This document shows, one piece after another, positions 17,798 through 27,404 of a DNA stretch of 64,000 bases; position 1 is the first letter of the stretch; each line of letters starts with the position of its first letter. The notes under the pieces were generated by a model. The model worked only from the letters and a program-made list of their open reading frames with translations. It did no database searches and was not told where the DNA came from. The position numbers and the translations under genes are program-made. Origin of the DNA: Herbaspirillum aquaticum (GTDB taxonomy: Bacteria > Pseudomonadota > Gammaproteobacteria > Burkholderiales > Burkholderiaceae_D); contig NZ_NJGV01000017.1 of assembly GCF_002213425.1 (NCBI RefSeq), forward strand, positions 1-64,000. Reading direction: 5' to 3'.

Positions 17798-18399
17798 CAC
17801 TCAGTCCCGCCCTTCATGCCCTTCCACTCCGGCGTCAACTGCATGGAAATCCCGAACATGTCCAGCACGCGCCCCAGTGTGTGATCCACCATTTCTTCCA
17901 TCGAAGCAGGGCGCTGGTAGAAGCCGGGCAAGGGCGGGAAGATCACGCCGCCCATTTCGGTAACGGACGTCATGTTGCGCAAATGGGCAAGGTTGAAGGG
18001 GGTCTCGCGCACCATCAACACCAGCCGCCGGCGTTCCTTGAGTACCACATCCGCTGCGCGGGTGATGAGGTTGTCTGACAGGCCATGCGCCACGGCGGCC
18101 AGCGTCTTCATCGAACAGGGCGCCACCACCATGCCGGTGGAGGCGAAGGAACCGCTGGCGATGCATGCGCCGACATCGCGCACGTTGTGCACCACATCGG
18201 CCAGCGCTTCCACATCCTTGCGCCGCATGTCCAGTTCCTGGTGCAGGTTGAGCACGCCGGCTTCGGACACCATCAGGTGCGTTTCCACCTGGCCGTGCTT
18301 GCGCAGATGCTCCAGCAGCCGCACGCCATAGATGGCCCCGGTGGCGCCGGTGATGGCCACGATCAGGCGCTGGCGTGGCTGGCTGGAAGAACTGCTCAT
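17797..18399 (-). CDS. ubiX: Flavin prenyltransferase UbiX
   Basis: A 200-residue enzyme that makes prenylated FMN, the cofactor of UbiD-type decarboxylases, for example in ubiquinone synthesis or aromatic acid decarboxylation. It shows the Rossmann-like ITGATGAIYG start, SGSFASTGMVVAPCSMKTLA and the C-terminal RRRLVLMVRETPFNLAHL. The length is standard. It follows grxD by 22 bp and overlaps the HigA-like gene, forming a three-gene minus-strand unit. Confidence 0.95.
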   Translation of the reverse strand: MSSSSSQPRQRLIVAITGATGAIYGVRLLEHLRKHGQVETHLMVSEAGVLNLHQELDMRRKDVEALADVVHNVRDVGACIASGSFASTGMVVAPCSMKTLAAVAHGLSDNLITRAADVVLKERRRLVLMVRETPFNLAHLRNMTSVTEMGGVIFPPLPGFYQRPASMEEMVDHTLGRVLDMFGISMQLTPEWKGMKGGTE

Positions 18400-18421
18400 G
18401 CGTCAGCGAGGCAAGTAAAAC

Positions 18422-18733
18422 TCAGCCCTTGATCAGGGTCTGCAGTTCGCCCGACTCGAACATCTCGGTCATGATGTCGGAGCCGCCGACGAATTCACCC
18501 TTCACGTACAGCTGGGGAATGGTCGGCCAGTTCGAGTATTCCTTGATGCCCTGGCGCACGTCCGGGCTTTCCAGCACGTTGACGGTGACGATGTTCTCGG
18601 CGCCGCTGGCCTTGAGCAACTGGATGGCCTTGCCGGAAAAGCCGCATTGCGGGAACTGTGCAGTGCCCTTCATGAACAGCACCACGGGGTTTTGGGTCAC
18701 GGTTTCTTTGATCCAGGATTGGACGTCGCTCAT
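18422..18733 (-). CDS. grxD: Monothiol glutaredoxin (Grx4 family)
   Basis: A 103-residue CGFS-type glutaredoxin; Cys30 in QCGFSGKA binds a shared [2Fe-2S] cluster with glutathione. It works in iron-sulfur cluster transfer. The start at 18733 ([10 protein letters not shown]) is the family norm; a longer upstream reading is discarded. It is the first gene of grxD-ubiX-higA-like. In many betaproteobacteria it follows prfA-prmC, which are absent here. Confidence 0.96.
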   Translation of the reverse strand: MSDVQSWIKETVTQNPVVLFMKGTAQFPQCGFSGKAIQLLKASGAENIVTVNVLESPDVRQGIKEYSNWPTIPQLYVKGEFVGGSDIMTEMFESGELQTLIKG

Positions 18734-18763
18734 GGCTATGCCTTTAAAAATGGGATTGCCGAC

Positions 18764-18769
18764 ATTATA
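18764..18769 (-). promoter_or_regulatory. Candidate -10 element of grxD
   Basis: A perfect TATAAT on the minus strand, about 30 bp before the grxD ATG. A matching -35 is weak (TTCAAC at 19-bp spacing), with a GC palindrome (GCGCCGGCCGGC) in the spacer. The rest of the 18734-19007 gap shows no gene. Confidence 0.4.
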
Positions 18770-19007
18770 GGGAAAAGCCGGCCGGCGCGTTGAAAACGGG
18801 TAAGGTCCACCCGGCCGTCTGACCGGGCAGGAAATTGCATCACGGAAATGATTTATATCGTATGCAAGTTCTCGGATCGAAGATGAGGGTAACGTGAACA
18901 CATTCAAGCAGGCTCCTGCATCATGTTCAGCGACGGCTGTGGAAAAGTTGCCTTGCGCAATGATTTATATTTTTTCCACAGGCTTGCGCCAGTTCGGCGG
19001 CCATCAA

Positions 19008-19032
19008 TGAAAAAGGGCGCTTGCGCGCCCCT
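19008..19032 (-). terminator. Rho-independent terminator after hpf
   Basis: On the minus strand GGGCGC-GCAA-GCGCCC is followed by TTTTT, 75-95 bp past the hpf stop. It closes the kdsD-to-hpf block. Confidence 0.85.
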
Positions 19033-19103
19033 TCCTCATGAAATTCGGCTGGCTTTCTCAGCAGCGTTGGGGCTGCGAGGCGGCTTGCCGAGGGTGTCCT
19101 GGC

Positions 19104-19466
19104 TTATGCCGCTCCGGCCACCGCGTCCTCCGGCGTTTCGTCCGGCAGGCGCTTGGCCATGGAGTGATGTTCCTGCAACTTGTCCTTGTGCTTGATGACC
19201 TGGCGATCGAGCTTGTCGATCAGCGTGTCAATGGCAGCGTAGAGGTCGTGTGCGATGCTTTCCGCATGTAGATCCTTCCCCTTGATGTGGACGTTGATTT
19301 CCGCTTTTTGGCGCTTTTCCTTTTCTGTGAGTTTATCTACGCTCAGGATCACGCTGACGTCGATCACGTTGTCGAAATGGCGCTTGATACGCGAGAGCTT
19401 GCTTTGCACGTATTCCCGGATGGCGGGGGTCAGTTCGAGGTGGTGTCCACTGATGGTCAGATTCAT
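19104..19466 (-). CDS. hpf: Hibernation-promoting factor, short form
   Basis: A 120-residue ribosome-associated protein (HPF/RaiA family) that drives 70S dimer formation or hibernation in stationary phase. The N-terminus [20 protein letters not shown] and central [26 protein letters not shown] are family hallmarks. It follows rpoN by 152 bp, the usual order. In most relatives ptsN and hprK come next; here a terminator ends the run. Confidence 0.95.
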   Translation of the reverse strand: MNLTISGHHLELTPAIREYVQSKLSRIKRHFDNVIDVSVILSVDKLTEKEKRQKAEINVHIKGKDLHAESIAHDLYAAIDTLIDKLDRQVIKHKDKLQEHHSMAKRLPDETPEDAVAGAA

Positions 19467-19618
19467 ACAAGACTCCTATCGTGAAGTCACTGGAGGTTCG
19501 TGCAATCGATCCTGCTGCAGCTGTACCACGGGCACGGTCTTCGTGTCGGATGGCGCGGGCATCAGTCGGATGCTTGCCTGAACACAGCAACGGTACTGCA
19601 GAAAAACTGAGGAAAAAC

Positions 19619-21109
19619 TCAGAGGGACTTGCGGAGATTGACCGGCGGAATCTTCAACACTTCGCGGTATTTGGCGACTGTGCGTCGCGCGACCACCATG
19701 CCTTGTTCTGCCAGCATATCCGCAATCTTGCTATCGGATAATGGGGTCTGCGGGTTCTCGGCTCCTATCAACTGTTTGATCAGCGCCCGTATCGCGGTGG
19801 AGGAAGCTTCGCCTCCGGTTTCAGTCGCGACGTGGCTACCGAAGAAGTATTTCAACTCAAACATTCCATGCGGAGTGAGCATGTATTTCTGAGTCGTCAC
19901 GCGAGAGATGGTGCTCTCGTGTAGACCCAGTGTATCAGCAATTTCACGCAGCACAAGGGGGCGCATGGCGACTGCCCCATGTGAAAAGAAGTTTCTTTGA
20001 CGTTCCACAATAGCCTGCGCGACGCGCAAAATTGTATCGAAACGTTGCCGCATGTTCTTGATGAGCCACTTGGCTTCCTGCAACTGCGACGACAGCGAAC
20101 CTTCGCCCTTGGCTTGCTTCAATGCACTGGCATACATCGCATTGACGCGCAGCTTGGGCATGACCTCATGGTTGAGCATGACCTGCCAGCCGGTCTTTGT
20201 CTGCTTGACAATCACATCCGGCACCACATAGTCCGAGGCATCGCGCGCGAATTCGGCACCCGGATGCGGACGGCATTGGCGGATCACGGCCTGGGCTTCA
20301 CGCAGGTCTTCGTCATCGCAATCCAGGGCCTTCTTGATCTTGTTGAAATCGCGCTGGGCAAACAGCGGCAGGTAATCCTCAACGATCCTCAGCGCCAGCT
20401 TGCGGGTGACAAAGGGGATCTTGGGCAGGCGGCGGATTTGCAGCGCCAGGCATTCACCGGCACTGCGTGCACCCACCCCCGCGGGATCCAGGCTCTGCAG
20501 GAGCTTGAGCGAAATGGACAGCTCTTCCATGTCGATGCCCAACTCTTCAGGCAGGCGCGCGTGGATGTCTTCCAGCGGTTCTTCGAGATAGCCGCTTTCG
20601 TCGAGCGCATCGGTGAGCAGCTCCAGCAGCGCCCGATCGCGCAGGGTGCGCGCGGTCACGCGGATCTGTTCCAGCAGGTGTTCGCGCAGGGTCAGTTCGT
20701 GGGCTTCGAGTTGCGGACGGGCATCGTCGTCGTCCGGCGACTTGCCGCTGCGTGCGACATCGTCAAAGCTCCAGTCAGCATCGCCGGTCACACCGTTGTC
20801 GGGATTGTTGTCCTGGTACTCGAAACTGGACTCGCCATCTGCCGCCGCCGGTGCGGCTTCGCCGCTGCCTTCCCCGGGCGCCTCGGCCACACCGCTGGAG
20901 GGCGAACTGGAGACGGCGCCATCGGCCAGCAGGCGCACCGAATTGTCGAGCGCATCGTCCAGGCGTTCCAGCAGGGGATTGTCGGAGAGGATCTGTTCCA
21001 GTTCCTGGTGCAGTTCCAGCGTCGACAGTTGCAGCAGCCTGATCGACTGCTGCAGTTGCGGCGTCAAGGCGAGGTGCTGCGAGGTACGTAACTGGAGCGA
21101 CTGTTTCAT
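19619..21109 (-). CDS. rpoN: RNA polymerase sigma-54 factor
   Basis: A 496-residue sigma-54. It has the Gln/Leu-rich region I ([20 protein letters not shown]), an acidic variable region II (about residues 55-125), the core-binding and helix-turn-helix parts, and the RpoN box [10 protein letters not shown] near the C-terminus, which contacts the -24 element. It directs transcription of nitrogen and other activator-dependent genes. It lies 68 bp downstream of lptB in the conserved envelope block. Confidence 0.98.
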   Translation of the reverse strand: MKQSLQLRTSQHLALTPQLQQSIRLLQLSTLELHQELEQILSDNPLLERLDDALDNSVRLLADGAVSSSPSSGVAEAPGEGSGEAAPAAADGESSFEYQDNNPDNGVTGDADWSFDDVARSGKSPDDDDARPQLEAHELTLREHLLEQIRVTARTLRDRALLELLTDALDESGYLEEPLEDIHARLPEELGIDMEELSISLKLLQSLDPAGVGARSAGECLALQIRRLPKIPFVTRKLALRIVEDYLPLFAQRDFNKIKKALDCDDEDLREAQAVIRQCRPHPGAEFARDASDYVVPDVIVKQTKTGWQVMLNHEVMPKLRVNAMYASALKQAKGEGSLSSQLQEAKWLIKNMRQRFDTILRVAQAIVERQRNFFSHGAVAMRPLVLREIADTLGLHESTISRVTTQKYMLTPHGMFELKYFFGSHVATETGGEASSTAIRALIKQLIGAENPQTPLSDSKIADMLAEQGMVVARRTVAKYREVLKIPPVNLRKSL

Positions 21110-21177
21110 CTGTCTTTCTGGAAGCGGCGTGGCCCGCTGGTTGCACTGCCTGTCGTTGCGTAAAGTAAGTTGCCTGC

Positions 21178-21927
21178 TTACATGCGGAAGTGTTCGCCCA
21201 GGTACACGCGGCGCACCGATTCGTTGGCGATGATCTCTTCCGGATTGCCGCTGGCCAGCACCGTGCCCTGGTTGATGATGTAGGCGCGGTCGCAGATGCC
21301 CAGCGTCTCGCGCACATTGTGGTCGGTGATGAGCACGCCGATGCCGCGTTCCTTCAGGAAGCGCACGATGCGCTGGATCTCGATCACGGCAATCGGGTCG
21401 ATACCGGCAAAGGGTTCATCGAGCAGCACGAAGCGCGGATCGGTGGCCAGTGCGCGGGCGATTTCGACACGGCGACGCTCGCCGCCCGAGAGCGACAGCG
21501 CCTGGCTATCGCGCAGCTTTTCGATCTGCAGTTCGTGCAGCAGGTTGTTGAGGCGGCCTTCGATTTCATCGCGCGAGAGCGGCTTGCCGTCTTCCTGGCG
21601 CAGCTCGAGCACGGCACGGATATTGTCTTCCACCGTCAGCTTGCGGAACACCGAGGCTTCCTGCGGCAGGTAAGACAAGCCCATGGTGGCGCGCTTGTGG
21701 ATGGGCATGCGCGAAATGGATGCGCCATCCAGGTCGATCTCGCCGCCATCGGAGGGCACCAGGCCCACGATCATGTAGAACGAGGTGGTCTTGCCGGCAC
21801 CATTGGGGCCAAGCAGGCCGACCACTTCGCCGCTGCGCACTTCCATCGAGACATCGCGCACCACCTGGCGCGCGCCATAACTTTTCTTCAGGCCGCGAAC
21901 GACCAGCGAGCTGGCTGCCATCGTCAT
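21178..21927 (-). CDS. lptB: LPS export ABC transporter ATP-binding protein
   Basis: A 249-residue ATPase that powers extraction of lipopolysaccharide from the inner membrane with LptFG-C. Walker A is GPNGAGKTT (about residues 39-47), the Q-loop is LPQEAS, the signature is LSGGERRR, and Walker B is [13 protein letters not shown]. The start at 21927 overlaps the lptA stop (ATGA), so the two are translationally coupled. The order lptC-lptA-lptB-rpoN is conserved. Confidence 0.97.
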   Translation of the reverse strand: MTMAASSLVVRGLKKSYGARQVVRDVSMEVRSGEVVGLLGPNGAGKTTSFYMIVGLVPSDGGEIDLDGASISRMPIHKRATMGLSYLPQEASVFRKLTVEDNIRAVLELRQEDGKPLSRDEIEGRLNNLLHELQIEKLRDSQALSLSGGERRRVEIARALATDPRFVLLDEPFAGIDPIAVIEIQRIVRFLKERGIGVLITDHNVRETLGICDRAYIINQGTVLASGNPEEIIANESVRRVYLGEHFRM

Positions 21928-22562
21928 TGGCCCTTTCCGTTGTCGCGACGCGGGGCAGGCTGCGCGGCGTTGTTCTTGCCGGACGGCTGGGCCGCCGGGG
22001 TGGCCGGTGCCGTGCTGCCAGCCGGCGGCGGATTCTTGGGCTGGATCACGGCGGTGATGCGGCCCGCGCCGGGCTTGCTCTCGCCGCTGGCGGTATTGTT
22101 CACGGAGTAGAACTCCGCACGGCTGTCGTAGGAGATGAATTCACCGTTGACTTCATCGGTGATGCGATCACCATCCATGCGCTGGATGTGCGCGCGCTGG
22201 AACAGTTTGGAGACTTCGGTCTGTTCCGAATATTCGATCCGCTCGGCCTGGCCTTCGATCCACAGGTTGGGACCGCCGTCGCGCTTCTGGCGGAAGTTGG
22301 CCAGCGACCCGGGAGCCGCGTACAGCACGGCGTTTTCATAACCGTACTGGTCGGTCGTCAATACCACCCGGCCGGCCTTGATGATGAGCGTACCGCGCGT
22401 CATGACCACGTTGCCGGTGAAGGTCTTCACCTGGCGCACATCGTCATACACCATCTGGTCTGCCTCGATGTTGGTGGGCTTGGTGGAGTCCGCCTTCTCG
22501 GCGTTGGCCACGCCGCACACGGCAGCCAGCATCAGCATGGGCAGAAAGAGTGAGCGTTTCAT
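21924..22562 (-). CDS. lptA: Periplasmic LPS-bridge protein LptA
   Basis: A 212-residue OstA/LptA protein. It has a cleavable signal peptide ([21 protein letters not shown]) and then a beta-jellyroll forming the periplasmic bridge ([20 protein letters not shown] is typical). The C-terminal tail is rich in Pro, Ala and Lys (about residues 175-212), longer than in E. coli. It overlaps lptB by 4 bp and follows lptC by 51 bp. Confidence 0.94.
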   Translation of the reverse strand: MKRSLFLPMLMLAAVCGVANAEKADSTKPTNIEADQMVYDDVRQVKTFTGNVVMTRGTLIIKAGRVVLTTDQYGYENAVLYAAPGSLANFRQKRDGGPNLWIEGQAERIEYSEQTEVSKLFQRAHIQRMDGDRITDEVNGEFISYDSRAEFYSVNNTASGESKPGAGRITAVIQPKNPPPAGSTAPATPAAQPSGKNNAAQPAPRRDNGKGQ

Positions 22563-22613
22563 TGGTTTCCTGTCTGGTCGGTTCTTGGCGTTCTTGTCCC
22601 GGTCGCTACCGGG

Positions 22614-23222
22614 TTATCGTTTCTTCGGGGTCGGCTCGTAATAGCCGCGTACATTGCCGAACAGCTGCACCACCTGGGTGGCGTTGTTGGCCACCATGCC
22701 CACGCCGTTCAGGCGCGTGGTGCCCATGGTCATGGCCACCGGCTTGTCGGTCTTGACGATTTCATCGTCGGGCAACAGCAGCAGGTATTCCGATACCAGG
22801 TGCATCTGCTCGCGCCCCTTGTAGGGCGCGCGTATCGCGTTGGCGTTGCCGTACATGTGGATCTGGGTCTGGTCGTCCGTCACGCGTGCGGTATCGGAGT
22901 AGAGCTCCATGGGCGCCTGGGCCTGGTCCAGGTTGTGCACGACCGGCTTGGTGATCTCGAAGGAATCATCCGTGGGGAAGTGCTCCATCTTCCTGCCCGA
23001 GACGTCATAGCGCGGCAGGCCGGTGGGGCCCATCCTCACGTAGCTGAAGTTTTCCAGGTAGTAGTCGGGCTTGCCGCGCGGACGCTGCACCGGCTGCTTG
23101 TCGCCCGCTGCGCGCATGGCCTGCATCACCCAGAAACTGCCCAGCGCTGCGCCGATCAGGATCGCCAGGATCACCGCCACGCGGATGCGCTCGGCCTTGC
23201 GTGCCCCGCTGTGCCCGCTCAT
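22614..23222 (-). CDS. lptC: LPS export protein LptC
   Basis: A 202-residue bitopic protein with one N-terminal membrane anchor (about residues 12-33, VAVILAILIGAALGSFWVM) and a periplasmic jellyroll (RYDVSGRKMEHFPTDDSFEI). It links the LptBFG complex to LptA. The start at 23222 overlaps the kdsC stop by 4 bp. Confidence 0.94.
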   Translation of the reverse strand: MSGHSGARKAERIRVAVILAILIGAALGSFWVMQAMRAAGDKQPVQRPRGKPDYYLENFSYVRMGPTGLPRYDVSGRKMEHFPTDDSFEITKPVVHNLDQAQAPMELYSDTARVTDDQTQIHMYGNANAIRAPYKGREQMHLVSEYLLLLPDDEIVKTDKPVAMTMGTTRLNGVGMVANNATQVVQLFGNVRGYYEPTPKKR

Positions 23223-23773
23223 GCCAGGTACGGCGCCAGCGCCGCCTCGTAGTTGCCTTGCGCGGCCAGGACCAGGTCGCAGATTTCGCGCACAGCGCCA
23301 TTGCCGCCGGTGGCCTGGGTGACGTAGTCGCTGCGCGACTTCACTTCACGATGGCCGTTGGCCACGCAGGCCTTGAAGGCCACGCGGGTCAGGACCGGCA
23401 GGTCGATGATGTCATCCCCCAGATAGCCGCAATCCTGCGGACCCAGCTGCACCTGCTGCAGCAATTGCTCGAAAGCCTGGCGCTTGTCGTGGATACCCTG
23501 GAAGACATGGGCGATGCCCAGGTCGCGCGCCCGGCGCAGTACGTAGGGCGACTGGCGCGCAGTGATGATGGCGGCGGCCGTACCGTACTGCTGCATCATC
23601 TTGATGCCGTGGCCATCGAGGGCGTTGAAGCGCTTGAAGGCTTCACCCTCATCACCATAGAACAGGCCGCCATCGGTGAGCACGCCGTCCACATCGAAGA
23701 TCATCAGGCGCACCTGCGCCGCCTTGGCGAGCGCGGCGGCGGGCAGGGTGCTGGCGAAGGCTGGCGCATTCAT
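23219..23773 (-). CDS. kdsC: 3-deoxy-D-manno-octulosonate 8-phosphate phosphatase
   Basis: A 184-residue HAD-superfamily class C0 phosphatase. DVDGVLTDG holds the nucleophilic Asp pair (IFDVDGV), and the third motif is GDDIIDLPVL. It releases KDO from KDO-8-P. It overlaps the end of kdsD by 1 bp and the start of lptC by 4 bp, making a tightly coupled KDO and LPS-export operon. Confidence 0.96.
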   Translation of the reverse strand: MNAPAFASTLPAAALAKAAQVRLMIFDVDGVLTDGGLFYGDEGEAFKRFNALDGHGIKMMQQYGTAAAIITARQSPYVLRRARDLGIAHVFQGIHDKRQAFEQLLQQVQLGPQDCGYLGDDIIDLPVLTRVAFKACVANGHREVKSRSDYVTQATGGNGAVREICDLVLAAQGNYEAALAPYLA

Positions 23774-24801
23774 CAGATCACCTTGGCACGCGTGAGATCG
23801 TGGATGTGCAGCGCGCCGGTGAGCACGCCGGCCGCATCGGTGACCAGCAACTGGTTGATGCGGAATTGTTCCATCAATTGCACCGCATCCACTGCCAGCT
23901 GGTCCTGGTTGACGGTCTGCGGATTGGCATGCATCACGTCTGCAATGCAGAACTTGGCGAAGTCCTGGCCACGCTCCAGCAGGCGGCGCAGGTCGCCATC
24001 GGTAAAGACGCCGACCGGGCGGAATTGCTCATCCACCACGGCGGTCATGGCCATGCCCTTGCGGGTGATCTCCATGAGCGCGGCCGACAGGGACACATCC
24101 GGACGCACGGCAGGAATGGCCTCGCCACTGCGCATGACATCGCGCACGTGGGTCAGCAGGCGGCGGCCCAGGGCGCCCCCGGGATGCGAGCGGGCAAAAT
24201 CTTCCTCGACGAATCCGCGTGCGTCCAGCAGCGACACCGCCAGCGCATCGCCCATGGCCAGCGCGGCCGTGGTGCTGGCGGTAGGCGCCAGGTTGAGGGT
24301 GCAGGCTTCCTGGGCCACGCCCACGTTGAGGTGCACGGCCGCAAGCTGCGCCAGGCTGGACTGGTCATTGCCGGTCATGGCAATGATCACTGCGCCCATG
24401 CGCTTGATGATGGGGACGATGGCCAGCAGCTCGGCCGTTTCGCCGGAATTGGAAATGGCGATGAAGACATCGCGCGCGGTCACCATGCCCAGGTCGCCAT
24501 GGGCGGCTTCGGCCGGATGCATGAACAGCGACGGGGTGCCGGTAGAGGCCAGGGTTGCAGCCATCTTGCGGCCGATGTGGCCGGATTTGCCGATCCCGGA
24601 AACCACCGCTCGCCCCTCGCACTGCAGCAAGACCTCTACGGCCTGGGCCAGGGGGTCGGCGCTGTCGTCGCGCAGGCGGTTTTTCAGGGCCAGGATGGCA
24701 TCAGCTTCGATCTGCAGGGTCTGGCGTGCCAGTTCGATGGCACGGCGGGCAGCCCCGGCCGAAAAAGATGCAGGCGTGGTTTTGTCATCGGTTACACTCA
24801 T
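23773..24801 (-). CDS. kdsD: Arabinose-5-phosphate isomerase
   Basis: A 342-residue enzyme interconverting ribulose-5-P and arabinose-5-P, the first committed step to KDO. It has an N-terminal SIS domain (GIGKSGHIGRKMAATLASTG, residues about 65-85; HPAEAAHGDLG) and two C-terminal CBS domains (about 210-342). The ATG at 24801 has no ribosome-binding site, and a TATACT lies so close upstream that the message could be leaderless. First gene of the kdsD-kdsC-lptCAB-rpoN-hpf block. Confidence 0.96.
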   Translation of the reverse strand: MSVTDDKTTPASFSAGAARRAIELARQTLQIEADAILALKNRLRDDSADPLAQAVEVLLQCEGRAVVSGIGKSGHIGRKMAATLASTGTPSLFMHPAEAAHGDLGMVTARDVFIAISNSGETAELLAIVPIIKRMGAVIIAMTGNDQSSLAQLAAVHLNVGVAQEACTLNLAPTASTTAALAMGDALAVSLLDARGFVEEDFARSHPGGALGRRLLTHVRDVMRSGEAIPAVRPDVSLSAALMEITRKGMAMTAVVDEQFRPVGVFTDGDLRRLLERGQDFAKFCIADVMHANPQTVNQDQLAVDAVQLMEQFRINQLLVTDAAGVLTGALHIHDLTRAKVI

Positions 24802-25162
24802 AACCGAAGTATAAACGAATTAGCAAAGCAAAAAACTTGCCAGATGTAAGGGAATGCTGCCGGATTTGATGTGAAGTGCAGCTTTGCGTCGCGCCGCAGC
24901 GCCGCAGCCACGGGGGATTCCGGCCTGCACCAAGGTCGGGCGCGGCATCGCAACAGACGGGGAAAGCCCACGATCGTAGTGAATAACTCTGCTGTTGTTG
25001 CGCCACAGGTATGAATTCTACGGCGATCAAGCCCGGCGCTGCCCGAGGTTTTCCTTCACGTTCAATGCTGGCTGCATGAACTGCCTCTTGCTGGTGCGTT
25101 GCCAATTCATTCACATCGAACCCCGCCGAGCCCGGCGGCTTTTGACAAGAAACTCGACAGCA
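24802..25162. other. Divergent intergenic region between kdsD and the Kef-type antiporter
   Basis: This 361-bp gap holds the outward promoters of both genes. The only promoter-like element I trust is TATACT on the minus strand, six to seven bases before the kdsD ATG. The middle is GC-rich with short repeats (GCCGCAGC type). In-frame ATGs upstream of 25163 are not credible starts, because the encoded segment is Arg/Cys-rich and unlike the family. Confidence 0.45.
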
Positions 25163-27154
25163 ATGTTTTCCGGACTGGAACTGACCCTTTTCCTTCTGGC
25201 CGCCGCAGTGCTCGGCGTGGTCGCCTTCCGCATGATGCAGTTGCCGCCCATGCTGGGCTACCTGGTGGTGGGCATCATCATCGGCCCGCACGGCCTGGCC
25301 TTCGCCGAAGACAACGAAACCACCCATGCGCTGGCCGAATTCGGCGTGGTCTTCCTGATGTTCTCCATCGGGCTGGAGTTTTCGCTCTCCAAGCTCTCGG
25401 CCATGCGCCACATCGTCTTCGGCCTGGGCGTGGCGCAGGTGGCCGCCACCATTGCCACGACCATGCTGGTGGCCTGGGGCGCGGCCATGGTGCTGCCGCA
25501 GTTCGTCAACGTGACCTGGCAGGCCGCCTTCGCGCTGGGCGGGGCGCTCACCATGTCGTCCACGGCCATCGTCTCCAAGCTGCTCACCGAACGGCTGGAG
25601 CTGGAGACCGAACACGGCCGCCGCATTCTCGGCGTGCTGCTGTTCCAGGACCTGGCGCTGGTGCCGCTGCTGATCGTGGTACCGGCGCTGGCCAACCCGT
25701 CGGGCAACATCATGGTCACGCTGGGCTGGGCGGTGGGCAAGGCGCTGGTGGTGCTGGCCCTGCTGCTGTTCTTTGGCAGCAAGCTCATGCGCGGCTGGTT
25801 CCGCATCGTGGTCAAGCGGCGTTCGCAGGAACTGTTCATGCTGAACCTGCTGCTCATCACCCTGGGTGCAGCCTGGATCACCGAGAAGGCCGGGCTGTCG
25901 CTGGCCCTGGGCGCCTTCATCGCCGGCATGCTCATTTCCGAGACCGAGTTCAAGCACCAGGTGGAAGAAGACATCAAGTCCTTCCGCGATGTGCTGCTGG
26001 GCCTGTTCTTCATCACCATCGGCATGCTGCTCAATGTGCGCACGCTGGTGGATCACTGGTTCCTGGTACTGCTCCTGCTGACCGGGCCGGTATTGCTCAA
26101 GTTTGCCCTCATCGCCGGACTGGCGCGCCTGTTCGGCTCCACCACCGGTGTGGCGCTGCGCGTGGGCCTGGGCCTGGCGCAGGCCGGGGAATTCGGCTTC
26201 GTGCTGCTGAGCCAGGCCGGTGGCCTCAAACTGGTCGATCCCATGCTGATCCAGGTGATCCTGGCCGCGATGGTGTTGTCGATGCTGGCCACGCCCTTCA
26301 TCCTGGCCAAGTCCGATGCCATCGTCATGAAGCTTTCCGCCAATGAGTGGATGCTGCAGTCGCTGGCCCTGACGCAGCTGGCCACGCGCACCATGGGTGT
26401 GCAGAAGCACGTGATCATCGCCGGCTTCGGCCGCAGCGGCCAGAGCCTGGCGCGCCTGTTGGAAGAGGAGGGCATCGCCTATCACGCCCTGGAGATGGAT
26501 CCGGAGCTGGTGCAGGACGCCCGCAACGGTGGCGCCAGCGTGTCCTACGGCGATGCGGCGCGGCGCGAGAGCCTGGTGGCCGCCGGTATCCATCGCGCGG
26601 CGGCGCTGGTGGTGACCTATGCCAGCACGCCTTCGGCCCTGAAGGTCCTGCATCACGCGCACGAACTGGAACCCGAGCTGCCCGTCATCGTGCGCAGCCA
26701 CGATGATGCCGACCTGGAAAAACTGCTGGCCGCCGGCGCTACCGAGGTCGTGCCGGAAGCCCTGGAAGGCAGCCTCATGCTGGCTTCGCACGCACTGGTG
26801 ATGTTGGGTGTACCGCTGCGGCGGGTGGTGCACCGCGTGCAGGACGCGCGCGACGAACGCTACGCTTCGCTGCGCGGTTATTTCCACGGCATGTCGGACG
26901 CCGAGGCCGATGGCGTGGGCATGAACGTGCGCCTGCAATCGGTGACCCTCATCGGCGGTGCCAGTGCGGTTGGCCACACCCTGGCAGAAATCGACCTGCC
27001 GACGCAGTGTGGCGCTGAAGTCACCATGTTGCGACGCGGCAAGCAACGCTTGGAATCGGCCCAAGATACGGTGCTGATGACGGGCGACATCGTGGTGCTG
27101 CGCGGAAGTTCAGAGAGCATCCTGCGCGCCGAAAAGCGCTTGCTCAGCAAGTAG
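25163..27154 (+). CDS. Kef-type cation/proton antiporter with TrkA-N and TrkA-C domains
   Basis: A 663-residue CPA2 antiporter. About 12-13 membrane helices (residues 1-385) begin with MFSGLELTLFLLAAAVLGVV. A cytoplasmic NAD-binding RCK/TrkA-N domain follows (IIAGFGRSGQSLARLLEEEG at about 413-432), then a TrkA-C domain ending at 663. It belongs to the KefB/C (YbaL-like) group that moves K+ or Na+ against protons. Glutathione gating as in E. coli KefC is not provable from sequence. It is divergent from kdsD and has no KefF/KefG partner nearby. Confidence 0.9.
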   Translation: MFSGLELTLFLLAAAVLGVVAFRMMQLPPMLGYLVVGIIIGPHGLAFAEDNETTHALAEFGVVFLMFSIGLEFSLSKLSAMRHIVFGLGVAQVAATIATTMLVAWGAAMVLPQFVNVTWQAAFALGGALTMSSTAIVSKLLTERLELETEHGRRILGVLLFQDLALVPLLIVVPALANPSGNIMVTLGWAVGKALVVLALLLFFGSKLMRGWFRIVVKRRSQELFMLNLLLITLGAAWITEKAGLSLALGAFIAGMLISETEFKHQVEEDIKSFRDVLLGLFFITIGMLLNVRTLVDHWFLVLLLLTGPVLLKFALIAGLARLFGSTTGVALRVGLGLAQAGEFGFVLLSQAGGLKLVDPMLIQVILAAMVLSMLATPFILAKSDAIVMKLSANEWMLQSLALTQLATRTMGVQKHVIIAGFGRSGQSLARLLEEEGIAYHALEMDPELVQDARNGGASVSYGDAARRESLVAAGIHRAAALVVTYASTPSALKVLHHAHELEPELPVIVRSHDDADLEKLLAAGATEVVPEALEGSLMLASHALVMLGVPLRRVVHRVQDARDERYASLRGYFHGMSDAEADGVGMNVRLQSVTLIGGASAVGHTLAEIDLPTQCGAEVTMLRRGKQRLESAQDTVLMTGDIVVLRGSSESILRAEKRLLSK

Positions 27155-27404
27155 ACGGAGCGTGCCGCTGGCAGCCGATGCGCAGCGGCTCGTGAAGCAA
27201 ACTTCAGCACGTCTGCTCATCATCCCAGGCCTCCAAAAATAAATCTTCACTTGGCGCATCCCGCACCTGTTCCCCTGGTACGAGAAATGCTAGTGTTTCC
27301 GGGCGGTAGCGGCGTGGCCTCATCGGCGCGCCGGACGCATCAGGACTACGGGTCCACACAATGGATCCGTTGTAGAGAAAACAAAAGTGAAGTCCGGGAG
27401 GAAC

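Noticed and set aside
19467-19618. Sigma-54 promoter in front of hpf
   Set aside because: TGGTACAGCTGCA has GG and GC at the wrong spacing for a -24/-12 element.
24785-27064. Minus-strand 759-codon frame opposite the Kef-type antiporter
   Set aside because: His/Gln-rich low-complexity shadow; the plus strand encodes a complete antiporter.
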